Translations under genes and position numbers: made by a program
Shown: piece after piece, positions 17,286-26,763 of the stretch
How the letters are laid out: each line of letters begins with the position of its first letter
Numbering within the stretch: the first letter of the stretch is position 1
Source: Parapedobacter indicus
GTDB taxonomy: Bacteria > Bacteroidota > Bacteroidia > Sphingobacteriales > Sphingobacteriaceae
Reading direction: 5' to 3'
Assembly: GCF_900113765.1 (NCBI RefSeq)
Contig: NZ_FOQO01000010.1
Location: 269,114 to 333,113 of the forward strand
DNA: 64,000 nt
The notes under the pieces: generated by a model
Told to the model about the DNA's origin: nothing
The model's database searches: none
The model's input: the letters and a program-made list of their open reading frames with translations, nothing else

Positions 17286-18185
17286 CTAGTTAAACTTATA
17301 CGTAATCCCCGCACCAAATACTTGTCGTACTTGTAACGTTGGCCGTTCGGAGCCAGGCAGGATTGCGCCATTTTCCATCCGGGGAATCAATGTGTTGTCG
17401 TCGTAAAGCAATTGTACGCCACCATTGACCGAGATGTAATCATTTACCTTCATGAATAAGTTAAGTGTGTAGTCCAAATCGATATTCTGCGGATCTTCGA
17501 GGTAGTTTGAATACAGCTTGAGGATGTTTTCTACACTGATGTTTTCCATCAAATTCACTTTATAATATGCGTCAAACGAAGCGCCAAATTCAAAACGGGA
17601 AGTAGAACCGGGATCAACACCAAAAGCACCCGCATTCGACAGGGAATCGTGGGTGACGAAAATGAAACGCGCTGCGGCCGGTGAAAGGTTGAACCGGAAA
17701 TTGTCCGACTCTTTATAGGCAAAACCGGGTCCGAAACTTAGGTATGCGGGAGCAAACGCGGTGGATATTAATGTCCGGTTATCGTCGCCGTCATATTGAA
17801 ATCCATCTGCGAACTGGGTATTGAAATTAAGGTAAAATGTGTATAACCATCGTTCAGCAGCTTGATACCCCAATAAACTGTTGAGGATAACCCGGTCGTC
17901 ATTTTTGCGCCATCCGATTGATTTTTGCTTAGTGAGCCCATAGGCAGCGATGACTTTGTTGTCCCAGCTCCATTTTGCTTTTTTGTAATTGAAATCGTAA
18001 TTGAGCACCAAATTGGCTGCAAAAGAATTGATGCCCCCGGCAGCCCAATTGGAAAAGGAACTTTGATTAAGTAACAGCGTGTTTTCACCCGCGATGCGCC
18101 ACGTGGTATCAGGAGTGCTGTCTTGTGCTTGTACTTGCCAGGTAAATACAAACGCAAAACCCAATAGGAATAGTGATTTCTTCAT
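17286..18185 (-). CDS. DUF3078 domain protein
   Basis: 299 aa from the ATG at 18185, chosen because it starts a clean signal peptide (MKKSLFLLGFAFVFTWQVQAQ); the open frame to 18344 adds an implausible basic leader. The mature chain shows the Bacteroidota DUF3078 pattern: TWRIAGENTLLLNQSSFSNWAAGGINSFA near the N-terminus, then amphipathic beta-strands (WSWDNKVIAAYG, RFEFGASFDAYYKVNL) ending GAGITYKFN, as in an outer-membrane beta-barrel. Function is unknown for the family. It is divergent from rlmH; the shared gap holds promoter elements for both (TACTTTTC near 18210 on this strand). Confidence 0.85.
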   Translation of the reverse strand: MKKSLFLLGFAFVFTWQVQAQDSTPDTTWRIAGENTLLLNQSSFSNWAAGGINSFAANLVLNYDFNYKKAKWSWDNKVIAAYGLTKQKSIGWRKNDDRVILNSLLGYQAAERWLYTFYLNFNTQFADGFQYDGDDNRTLISTAFAPAYLSFGPGFAYKESDNFRFNLSPAAARFIFVTHDSLSNAGAFGVDPGSTSRFEFGASFDAYYKVNLMENISVENILKLYSNYLEDPQNIDLDYTLNLFMKVNDYISVNGGVQLLYDDNTLIPRMENGAILPGSERPTLQVRQVFGAGITYKFN

Positions 18186-18350
18186 GGTAATTAAATTTTG
18201 TGAAAAGTAGTTTAAAAATGCATTAGAAAAACAAAAGGAATGCCAAATCTGTTGCAGACGCTTTAATCGCTGCTGGTTTTTTCGTTCAGTTCCACTGAGC
18301 AAAGCTTGAATAGGCAGCCGGAAGTCCACAGATTTGCTTTTCATGTAAGG

Positions 18351-18368
18351 TAAATTTGCCTAAGTTTG
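18351..18368 (+). promoter_or_regulatory. Two adjacent -7 boxes upstream of rlmH
   Basis: TAAATTTG (18351-18358) and TAAGTTTG (18361-18368) both fit TAnnTTTG just before the ATG at 18373. The second would give a leaderless message. A TTTG at 18333-18336 is the nearest -33 candidate, but its spacing is not ideal for either box. Confidence 0.5.
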
Positions 18369-18372
18369 TGAG

Positions 18373-18846
18373 ATGCGGATTACGTTGTTATGTATAGGAA
18401 AGACGGATGACACTCACCTCAAGGAGATGATTGAGAAGTTTCAGCAACGGCTGAAACATTACATTCATTTTCAATTAGTAACGCTGCCGGATGTCAAAAA
18501 TGCAAAACACCTTAGTAATGAAGAGCAGAAGGCGAAGGAGGCAGCGATGATTGAAAAGCAATTATCACCGAGCGATCAGTTGGTGCTGCTGGATGAACAT
18601 GGCAAGGAATATCGTTCAGTTGAATTCGCCGGTTATCTCAATAAGCTGATGGTGGGCAGTACACAACATGTGATTTTTGTGGTAGGAGGACCCTATGGTT
18701 TTGACAAGTCCATCTACCAACGGGCTAACAATAAAATGTCGCTGTCTCGAATGACCTTTTCGCACCAGATGGTTAGGTTGTTTTTTACGGAGCAACTGTA
18801 CCGCGCATTCACAATATTAAAACGAGAACCCTATCACCATGAGTGA
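18373..18846 (+). CDS. rlmH: 23S rRNA (pseudouridine1915-N3)-methyltransferase
   Basis: 157 aa, the usual RlmH size. SPOUT-family methyltransferase that methylates pseudouridine 1915 in helix 69 of 23S rRNA on assembled 70S ribosomes, using S-adenosylmethionine. Visible signatures: N-terminal MRITLLCIGKTDD, LVLLDEHGKEYRS, the SAM-binding knot loop VVGGPYGFD, SLSRMTFSHQMVRL and the C-terminal EQLYRAFTILKREPYHHE. The start ATG follows two -7 boxes. It is a housekeeping gene with no functional link to its neighbours. Confidence 0.97.
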   Translation: MRITLLCIGKTDDTHLKEMIEKFQQRLKHYIHFQLVTLPDVKNAKHLSNEEQKAKEAAMIEKQLSPSDQLVLLDEHGKEYRSVEFAGYLNKLMVGSTQHVIFVVGGPYGFDKSIYQRANNKMSLSRMTFSHQMVRLFFTEQLYRAFTILKREPYHHE

Positions 18847-18934
18847 TCCGCGCGGAAATTCGTCGGATTCATATGGAAAATTCGTAATTTATGCATCCAA
18901 ACAAAAGATCGTTTATAATTGTTAACAACATGTT

Positions 18935-19060
18935 ATGATAAATATTCCCAAACGTAAATACCATTACAAAGGAGCGGATACGACGAACGAAAGCCGTTTA
19001 TTCTGGCTGATGGTTATCATCGGTATTGCACTTGTAGCAGCTATTATTTTCCTTCTTTGA
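18935..19060 (+). CDS. Small single-span membrane protein (41 aa)
   Basis: The ORF encodes a basic/polar N-terminal half (MINIPKRKYHYKGADTTNES) followed by a hydrophobic helix (LFWLMVIIGIALVAAIIFLL) that ends at the stop codon. This is a typical small membrane protein layout with the N-terminus inside. A TATAATTG-like box lies just upstream (about 18913-18920). It sits 88 nt after rlmH. Not recognised as a named family; the clean positive-then-hydrophobic layout is the only evidence that it is coding. Confidence 0.55.
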   Translation: MINIPKRKYHYKGADTTNESRLFWLMVIIGIALVAAIIFLL

Positions 19061-19163
19061 CGGTCGATTAACCGATCAGATGTTCAAGGATTTTCAAAAT
19101 CTCCTATTTTATGTTGTTACCTTAAGTTTTCAATCATCGTGTCTAGTATCTCACGTCTGATGT

Positions 19164-22100
19164 CTAATATCTGATAACAAAATACCCTTTCCTATGCTCC
19201 CGTTTGCCGTCCACTTTCACCTCCACGATGTAGAAGTACGTGCCCGCAGGCAATTGCTGCTGTCCCGTGCTGATGCCACGGAATACCACCCGGTCGTTGT
19301 CGTAGCCGCTGGCCTCCCACAGCACCGTCCCGTTACGGTTGACGATGGTCACCCGGTTGTCCGGATGGTCCTTGATCGCCTCGATGACGAGGTATTCGTT
19401 GATGCCGTCGCCGTTCGGCGACAACGCCCGGTGCACACGGACGGGGAAATCCGATGATGGGTCCACCACTCGTACCGTGACCGTCACCGGATCGGCAGCC
19501 TCGTAGTTGCCGTCGCCCACCTGCGTGGCGGTTATCGTCACCGTTCCAAGCCGGAGGATATCCAGCGTAGTGCCGTCCAATACGGTAACCTGCGGGTCGT
19601 CGAGGCTCAATGCCACCAGCAGGCCACTGCTTGCCGACACGTCCAGCTGGATGCTGCCCGCATCGCGGGTTACCTCGGCAGGGGCATTGAACGTGATTGC
19701 CTGGGGTGCCTTCGTCACCGTCAGGGTTGCGTCATGGTAGGTGAAGGCGTAGTTGGCAGATACCCCGCCGCTTACCGTGATGGCATAGCTGCCCGGTGCG
19801 CTCGTTTCTGTGGCATCCGTTGATGCTGAAGGTGCCCGGTCAAGCGAAGAGGCATCCTCACCGTCCACGAAACCGTTGTACGACACGTCGAATGACGGGT
19901 TGGCCCCGCCGTAGGCCCGTGCGGCATCCGCCACGCTGACCGCAAGCGGTGCCTTGGCGATGTGTAGCGTCCTGCTCACCGGCGATGCCGCCGAGTAGTC
20001 CCCATTGCCAACCTGAGAGGCCGTGATAAGGATATCGCCCGCGCCGCGAATGGTAAGTTTATTGTTTTCAATAACCGCTATGTTCGTCGGTTTGCCGTCC
20101 ATATCTGTTGCCGTGTAGGCTACCGCAAGTCCGCTCGTGGACTTCCCGTCCAGTGTTACAGGGTCGTCGCCGTAGGTCTGGCCCGCCGGTGCGCCGAACT
20201 CGACCCACTGCGGCTTCCTATCCACCCGTTCCAGCCCCACTGATACCGAGCGCTCGCCGCCACCGCCGGCCACCACACCGTTCGCCTGAAGCGTGTGGTG
20301 GCCCAATTCCAGACTGGCAGGTACCGGCAGCGAACCGCCGAAGTTGCCATCGGAATCCACCGGCAGGTGGCCCACCAGTTCGAGGTTGGGGAACAGGTAG
20401 ACCGTCACCACCGTCCCCGGCTCGAAACCGTGGCCACTCACGTGTACCCGCGCCCCGGCACCACGAAGGAGCCGGATAATGGCGTCGACCGCCGAGATCG
20501 GAATCCGTTCACCGTCCATGCCCAGCGAGGCCAGCTTTATCGCGTAATCGTCGCCACTCAACTTTAAATATTCCCCGTCGATCACTTCCAGCGTCACCGC
20601 TTCTACCTTGCCGTCCGTAATCACCACCGGTGTGCCCGGCTCCGGTTCGGGGAGGTTGCCTTCTCCGTCGAGTACCGGTTCGGTCGGGATCGCCTGCACC
20701 GTGCCGCTGGCCGCTCCCGTGCCTATGGCGCTCACCGCCGAGATACGGAATACATACGGACGGTTGTTCTCCAGCCCGATCACCAGCGACCGCGTCGCCG
20801 CCGACGGCTCACGGTCGGGGACTGTCCACGTTGTCCCCTCGTCGCGCGAGTATTCGATCATGTAGTCCGTTACCGTAGGGGGCAAGTCCGCAGGCGGATC
20901 CCACTCCAGCATCACCTGCCGGTTGCCCGCTTCCGCACGCAGGCCCGAAGGAGCACCCGGAAAATCCGAAACCGGATACCGGTAGGGCACCCCTGATACG
21001 GCTGTTCCATCCAACAGAACGGATAGTTCATCCAAGCCTCCACTTTCCGGAGTATATGTTGCCGAATACGTGCCGTCTCCTTTATGTATTACGTCCACCG
21101 AAATGTTGTTAGCACCCGATACGGACACCGAGAATGCCGCCGGGGAAACCGTGGATACCGGATTGCCGTACATATCCCGGACAGTGATGGTGATCGTAAC
21201 CATCCTGCCCACCTGTGCCGGAGATATCTCGAAACCCGTGTGCCTGGCACTGGCCGGACCAGCCGTGATACGGCCCGTTGTTGTCGCTGAATCCGTATCG
21301 AACACGTAATTCCCGGCATGCGTACTGCCGAGCTCAAAACCAGTCACAGTGACCACTTTTTCTTCACCTACATCGGCATCGTCGTATATCGCCGCGCCGC
21401 TTACCGTCACATCGTCACCATCTACCATGCCGGTGAGGACATAGTTATCCGCCGCCAGCACAGCCACATTATTACCGTCGTAAACCTTCTCAATGACGGG
21501 AATGTTGTTCACTGACACCCTTAGTTCTTTCGGCGTGATCGTTCCTGTCGTGAAAGCATCCGCAGCTTCCACCGTATAATTATCTTTGTCGGCACCGTGG
21601 AGCATGAAGCCGGAAACCGTAATTTCCCGCTCCGTGCCCGCATTGCCATCTTCATAGGTAGCCGTCCCTTTTACCGACACATCATCCTCACCGACAATGC
21701 CGCCAAGACTGTAATTATCGGCATGCAGCGTAACCGCGGCACTGCCATCGTATACTTTGGTAATCAACGGGTAGTCATCCAGCGCTACCGTCAGCGGCTT
21801 GGCTGTGATGACACCCGTTGTAGTGGTCGAGGTTGTTATAATACGATAATTGTCCGCATCCGCACCATCCAGCACGAAATCTAAAACCACAATTTCCTTA
21901 TCGGTTCCCGCATCTTTATCGCGGTATACCGCTGTACCGGTGATCTCAAGGTCATCGCCGGGCAGTCCGCCGACCGGCATATAATTGGCTGCGACAAGCG
22001 TAGCGACATAGGTACCGTCATAAACCTTGACGATCTCGGGCATGTTGCTTAATGTAACCGCCAAGGGCTTAGGCGTGATGGCAAAATCCGCATCCGTGTA

Positions 22101-25100
22101 GGCAATCGTGTAGTTGTCTCCGGCAACCAGTGTACCGATGCCAATTGAATAGCTATCCACATCCTCGCCTGGGACCCGGGATAACGTGCCCGTGAATACG
22201 TGCTCGTCTTCCTCAAAAGCAAAGCCTGTTGCCGTATAGGTGAACACGGGGTCTACCGAGCCATATACCTTACCTTGTCCCGAATCAGTGGTCACCGTCA
22301 GCGATTTTGGCGTGATTGTAAAGTCCGCAGCTGTGTAATTGATCGTATAGTTCGACCCAACAGCCAGCGTACCCCGACCAATCGCATAATTATCAACATC
22401 CTCGCCCGGCGCACGGGAAAGCGCACCTGTTAATACGCTTTCATCGTCATTCCATCCAAAGCCAACAGCGTCAAACGTAAGAATAGGGTCTGCCGAACCG
22501 TACACCTTGCTTTGGTCGGCATCTGCCATTACGGTTAGCGTCTTGGCCGTGATCGCAAAATTCGCACCTGTGTAGGCAATCGTGTAGTTGGCGCCTGCCG
22601 ACAGCGTACCCTTCGTAATCGCATAAGTATCCACGTCTTCACCTGCTTCGCGGGAAAGCGCACCTGTTAAAACACCTTCATCGTCGTCTCGCTCAAACCC
22701 TGTGGCCGCATAAGTAAGCGCTGGGTCAGTCGAACCATACACCTTGCCGTGACCTGCATCGGCCTTCACCACCAACTCTTTCGGCGTGATCTCAAAATTC
22801 GCACTCGTGTAGCTGATCGTGTAGTTATCCCCAGCATCAAGCGTACCTTGCCCAATCGCGTAGGTATCCACATCTTCGCCCGATGCCCGTGATAGCACAC
22901 CTCCAAGTATACCTCCATCGTCGTCCCGTTCAAAGCCTGTTGCCGTATAGGTAAGCTCCGGGTCGGCCGAACCGTATACCTTACCTTGTCCGGCATTGAC
23001 GGTCACCGTCAGCGATTTTGGCGTGATGGCAAAGTCCGAAGCTGTGTAACTGATCGTATAGTTCGACCCAACAGCCAGCGTACCCTGACCAATCGCATAG
23101 CTATCCACATCCTCGCCCGGCGCACGGGAAAGCGCACCTGTTAATATACTTTCATCGTCATCCCATTCAAGGCCAGCAGCATCAAATGTCAGTGCCGGGT
23201 CGGCCGAACCGTACACTTTGCTTTGGTCGGCATCTGCCGTTACGGTTAGCGTCTTGGCCGTGATCGCAAAATTCGCACCTGTGTAGGCAATCGTGTAGTT
23301 GGCGCCTGCCGACAGGGTGCCCTGCGTAATCGCATAAGTATCCACGTCTTCACCTGCTTCACGGGATAAAGCACCCGTGAATATGCTTGCATCATCGTCC
23401 CGCTCGAAACCTATAGCCTTGTAGGTCAATGCCGGATTAGCCGAACCATACACCTTGCCCTGCCCCGCATCAGCGGTCACCGTCAGCGATTTTGGCGTGA
23501 TGACAAAATTCGCACCCGTGTAGGCAATCGTGTAGTTATCCCCAGCATCAAGCGTACCCTTCGTAATCGCATAAGTATCCACATCTTCGCCCGATCCCCG
23601 TGATAGCACACCCCCAAGTATACCCTCATCGTCATCCCGTTCAAAGCCTGTTGCCGTATAGGTAAGCTCCGGGTCGGCCGAGCCGTATACCTTGCCCTGC
23701 TCGGCATCGGCTTTTATTGTCAAAACCCGTGGCGTGATGGCAAAATCCGCAGCCGTGTAACTGATTGTATAGTTCGACCCGGCGGCCAGTGTACCTATGC
23801 CAATTGAATAACTATCCACGCCTTCACCCGCTTCGCGGGATAATGCGCCCGCAAATATAACCTCATCGTCGTCCCGCTCAAAACCTGTTGCCGTATAGGT
23901 AAGCACCGGGTCGGCCGAGCCGTACACCTTGCTTTGCCGTGCATCGGCCTTCACCACCAACTCTTTCGGCGTGATCTCAAAATTCGCACTCGTGTAGCTG
24001 ATCGTGTAGTTATCCCCAGCATCAAGCGTACCTTGCCCAATCGCATAAGTATCCACATCTTCGCCCGATGCCCGTGATAGTACACCCCCAAGTATACCTT
24101 CATCGTCGTCCCACTCAAAGCCTGTCGCTGTATAGGTAAGCACCGGGTCGGCCGAGCCGTACACCTTGCCCTGCCCTGCATCGGCCTTCACCACCAACTC
24201 TTTCGGCGTGATGGCAAAATTCGCACCCGTGTAGGCCATCGTGTAGTTATCCCCAGCATCAAGCGTACCTTGCATAATCGCGTAAGTATCCACGTCTTCG
24301 CCCGCTTCGCGGGATAAAACACCTGTGAAGATACTTGCATCGTCGTCTCGCTCGAAACCTGCTGCCGTATAGGTAAGCACAGGGTCAGTAGAACCATACA
24401 CCTTGCCTTGTCCCGCATCGACCGTCACCGTCAGCGACTTTGGCGTGATTGAAAAATCCGCTGCTGTGTAACTGATCATGTAATTATCCCCAGCATAAAT
24501 CGTACCCTGAACAATCGTATAGGTATCCACATCTTCGCCTGTCTCGCGAGATAGTGCCCCTTCCAATAGGTTTTCATCGTCGTCGCCAACAAAACCCGTA
24601 GCCGAATAGGTAAGCGCCGGATCTGCCGAACCGTATACCTTATTTTGTTCCCCATCAGCCGTGATCGTCAGCACTTTTTTCGCGACAACCAGCGATAAAG
24701 CTATCGACGTGGGGTCATACTCCGTAGTTCCGGCTACACTGACCGTGAGTTCTACTTCGCCGGCTGCCATGATATGGATCTTGCCATCCACGATACTGGC
24801 TACCATATTATCCTCCGTGGGCAGACTGAATATGGCCGGACCTCCCGTGCTGGTTGTGACCACAGGCACAAAGTCGGCATCACCATAAGTTGCCGTGAGT
24901 TTACCATCTTCCAAATCGGCCACGTCGATAGTCTGCTGCCGGAAAGGCCTTTCATACGCACCGATGTCGATCTGTCCATCCACGACACGTGTCCGGCCGG
25001 CAAGATCCGTGGCTCCTACTTGCACAGGATAGCCCGACTCATTGGTCTGCGGATCACCTGCGTTGATTGCGGGACTTCCCGGTTGCAAGGTAAAGTCCCC

Positions 25101-26744
25101 TTCCGGCGAAGGTGCTGTAGCTGGGTCTATTCCGTCTATGAATAGTGGATCGCCATCGATGTTGCCTCCTCCGTCCGTACCGATCGCTGCTCTCCACACA
25201 CCATTGCCATCTCGGCTGTTGGCAATCAAACTATTGGAAAAGTGTAGCGTACCATTTCTATACACAGACGCATCCGTACTATTGGTGTTCCCGCCAGCTC
25301 GGTTATTCCAAATGATGCTATTGATCAACGTGACAGTTGATTCTTTTTCTATCGCAATACCTCCGCCGTTTACGTCAGCGTAATTGCCCGTAATGGTCAC
25401 GTTGGTCAGTATGGCATTCGCCGGATCGCGGAAGGCGATCCCGCCGTAGTTAGGTGCTTTATTACCACTGATGAGCACATTAGTCAGCGTAGGACTCGCC
25501 GTTTCGTTACCCATCCCGCCGCCGTTAGCTGAAGCAGTATTCCCACTGATAATCAGATTGGTAAAGGTAGGACTAACGTGCCCGTTATATATTCCACCTC
25601 CAATAGCCGCACTTCCCCCGGTTACCGTAAATCCATCCAGTATCGCTGTGGCCGTCACTCCGTTGTCATCGTTGCGGACCACGCTATTGCTGTTCCCTTT
25701 CAGGACGGTTTCATATTCCTCCCAATCGCGCTCATCCATGCCTGGCGTGCCCACGGAAGGAAAACCTCCGTAAATCTTCACCCCTTCTTTCATCGAAAAC
25801 GACTGACCGGCACCCCGTTGGTATTCACCGACGGCCACCCATACTTCATCGCCCGCCGAAGATGCATTGATCATGGCCTGCAAATCCCCTGAAGCGTCCG
25901 TCCAGCTGTAACCATTGCCGGTCGCACCCTGCTTTACGTACCGGATACCCTGTTCATGAACGGCTCCCTGCCGGTTGCTTTCTACGGTTGCTCCTGCAAC
26001 TGTACCGTCGTGCGCGGTTACCTCAAAACTGATGAATTTACCAATATCCGCGGCAACAAGCGTATACGATTTCCCTGTCGCATCAGGGATGGCAGTTTTA
26101 CCTACATCGCCGCTTGGCGCATCATAGCGATACCATACCACCGTACTGTGGTCCTCATCGTCGGGGTTAGCATCGGTAAAGGTATAGGCAGCCGCGAGCG
26201 TGTTACCCACTTGGAGCGGAGCACTCAATGTCAACGCCACATCCGATATTTCGGGGGTTGTGATGCCGAATGCTGTCGCGGTGAGTAACTGCACGGTTAT
26301 CGGATCGTCAAATTCGGACGCCACATATTGGTCCTTGGTATTGACGTCCGCTTCCATCACCAGCTTCAGCGGACCACCATCGGATTCCTCATAAATCAGC
26401 TGCAAATCGCTTGCTGCGGCTCCATCCAATACACTCGGTTTGTAGTGCAAACGCAAAACCCCAGCAAACGTAATCGGCGTACTGAATGTATACACCTGGC
26501 TGATGGATGGCAACCCGTAGAACGTTACCGGCGTAGCCGACCGCTGAACTTCCGTTTCTGCCAGGTTTAGCATTGCAGCAGGTTCGAACTCCAACCCATT
26601 TACCGAGAATAGTGTTTCTTTTTTTATCCAGAGGCCATCGCTGCCAATGGTAAGCTGTGCGGATGCGGGCTTAACGCCCAAAAAGCTATTGCTTAAGGCA
26701 AGTATTATTACAAATAAACGGGATGTGGAGCGAGCAACATTCAT
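19164..26744 (-). CDS. Giant T9SS surface protein with eleven MBG repeats, YDG and FN3 domains
   Basis: 2526 aa. Signal peptide (LFVIILALSNSFLGVKPASAQ), then an unassigned N-terminal region and an Ig-like segment (about 170-265). A beta-helix with SGNxA-type turns follows (about 265-580), ending DIGAYERPF. Then come eleven 79-residue MBG units with the KVYGSxDP motif (about 690-1560) and three YDG domains with KVYDG (about 1563-1835). After these are an invasin/filamin-like Ig segment, an FN3 domain (about 1930-2020), a further Ig-like segment (GHGFEPGTVVTVYLF), BIG2/MBG segments, and a CHU_C type B sorting domain (LSPNGDGINEYL, ending FVIRY). It is the last and largest gene of a four-gene minus-strand operon with two S74 fibre proteins (19-nt gap to the preceding one). 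Probable extracellular stalk or adhesin; ligand unknown. Confidence 0.93.
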   Translation of the reverse strand: MNVARSTSRLFVIILALSNSFLGVKPASAQLTIGSDGLWIKKETLFSVNGLEFEPAAMLNLAETEVQRSATPVTFYGLPSISQVYTFSTPITFAGVLRLHYKPSVLDGAAASDLQLIYEESDGGPLKLVMEADVNTKDQYVASEFDDPITVQLLTATAFGITTPEISDVALTLSAPLQVGNTLAAAYTFTDANPDDEDHSTVVWYRYDAPSGDVGKTAIPDATGKSYTLVAADIGKFISFEVTAHDGTVAGATVESNRQGAVHEQGIRYVKQGATGNGYSWTDASGDLQAMINASSAGDEVWVAVGEYQRGAGQSFSMKEGVKIYGGFPSVGTPGMDERDWEEYETVLKGNSNSVVRNDDNGVTATAILDGFTVTGGSAAIGGGIYNGHVSPTFTNLIISGNTASANGGGMGNETASPTLTNVLISGNKAPNYGGIAFRDPANAILTNVTITGNYADVNGGGIAIEKESTVTLINSIIWNNRAGGNTNSTDASVYRNGTLHFSNSLIANSRDGNGVWRAAIGTDGGGNIDGDPLFIDGIDPATAPSPEGDFTLQPGSPAINAGDPQTNESGYPVQVGATDLAGRTRVVDGQIDIGAYERPFRQQTIDVADLEDGKLTATYGDADFVPVVTTSTGGPAIFSLPTEDNMVASIVDGKIHIMAAGEVELTVSVAGTTEYDPTSIALSLVVAKKVLTITADGEQNKVYGSADPALTYSATGFVGDDDENLLEGALSRETGEDVDTYTIVQGTIYAGDNYMISYTAADFSITPKSLTVTVDAGQGKVYGSTDPVLTYTAAGFERDDDASIFTGVLSREAGEDVDTYAIMQGTLDAGDNYTMAYTGANFAITPKELVVKADAGQGKVYGSADPVLTYTATGFEWDDDEGILGGVLSRASGEDVDTYAIGQGTLDAGDNYTISYTSANFEITPKELVVKADARQSKVYGSADPVLTYTATGFERDDDEVIFAGALSREAGEGVDSYSIGIGTLAAGSNYTISYTAADFAITPRVLTIKADAEQGKVYGSADPELTYTATGFERDDDEGILGGVLSRGSGEDVDTYAITKGTLDAGDNYTIAYTGANFVITPKSLTVTADAGQGKVYGSANPALTYKAIGFERDDDASIFTGALSREAGEDVDTYAITQGTLSAGANYTIAYTGANFAITAKTLTVTADADQSKVYGSADPALTFDAAGLEWDDDESILTGALSRAPGEDVDSYAIGQGTLAVGSNYTISYTASDFAITPKSLTVTVNAGQGKVYGSADPELTYTATGFERDDDGGILGGVLSRASGEDVDTYAIGQGTLDAGDNYTISYTSANFEITPKELVVKADAGHGKVYGSTDPALTYAATGFERDDDEGVLTGALSREAGEDVDTYAITKGTLSAGANYTIAYTGANFAITAKTLTVMADADQSKVYGSADPILTFDAVGFGWNDDESVLTGALSRAPGEDVDNYAIGRGTLAVGSNYTINYTAADFTITPKSLTVTTDSGQGKVYGSVDPVFTYTATGFAFEEDEHVFTGTLSRVPGEDVDSYSIGIGTLVAGDNYTIAYTDADFAITPKPLAVTLSNMPEIVKVYDGTYVATLVAANYMPVGGLPGDDLEITGTAVYRDKDAGTDKEIVVLDFVLDGADADNYRIITTSTTTTGVITAKPLTVALDDYPLITKVYDGSAAVTLHADNYSLGGIVGEDDVSVKGTATYEDGNAGTEREITVSGFMLHGADKDNYTVEAADAFTTGTITPKELRVSVNNIPVIEKVYDGNNVAVLAADNYVLTGMVDGDDVTVSGAAIYDDADVGEEKVVTVTGFELGSTHAGNYVFDTDSATTTGRITAGPASARHTGFEISPAQVGRMVTITITVRDMYGNPVSTVSPAAFSVSVSGANNISVDVIHKGDGTYSATYTPESGGLDELSVLLDGTAVSGVPYRYPVSDFPGAPSGLRAEAGNRQVMLEWDPPADLPPTVTDYMIEYSRDEGTTWTVPDREPSAATRSLVIGLENNRPYVFRISAVSAIGTGAASGTVQAIPTEPVLDGEGNLPEPEPGTPVVITDGKVEAVTLEVIDGEYLKLSGDDYAIKLASLGMDGERIPISAVDAIIRLLRGAGARVHVSGHGFEPGTVVTVYLFPNLELVGHLPVDSDGNFGGSLPVPASLELGHHTLQANGVVAGGGGERSVSVGLERVDRKPQWVEFGAPAGQTYGDDPVTLDGKSTSGLAVAYTATDMDGKPTNIAVIENNKLTIRGAGDILITASQVGNGDYSAASPVSRTLHIAKAPLAVSVADAARAYGGANPSFDVSYNGFVDGEDASSLDRAPSASTDATETSAPGSYAITVSGGVSANYAFTYHDATLTVTKAPQAITFNAPAEVTRDAGSIQLDVSASSGLLVALSLDDPQVTVLDGTTLDILRLGTVTITATQVGDGNYEAADPVTVTVRVVDPSSDFPVRVHRALSPNGDGINEYLVIEAIKDHPDNRVTIVNRNGTVLWEASGYDNDRVVFRGISTGQQQLPAGTYFYIVEVKVDGKREHRKGYFVIRY
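22067..24673 (-). repeat. Eleven tandem 237-nt (79-aa) MBG coding repeats
   Basis: The KVYGS codons recur at 24628, 24391, 24154, 23917, 23680, 23443, 23206, 22969, 22732, 22495 and 22258, exactly 237 nt apart with no indels. Some units match best not their neighbour but a unit 3 (711 nt) or 5 (1185 nt) places away, showing higher-order duplication. Array ends are approximate. Confidence 0.92.
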
Positions 26745-26763
26745 AAAGAACGGACTATATAGG

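Noticed and set aside
19141..19172. Near-repeat GTCTAGTATCT / GTCTAATATCT at the end of the 2526-aa gene
   Set aside because: Only two 11-nt copies with one mismatch, partly inside the stop codon; too little to call an element.
22067..24673. CRISPR-like regular repeats
   Set aside because: The 237-nt period is in-frame protein repeat coding sequence, without short identical repeats and unique spacers; no cas genes are present.
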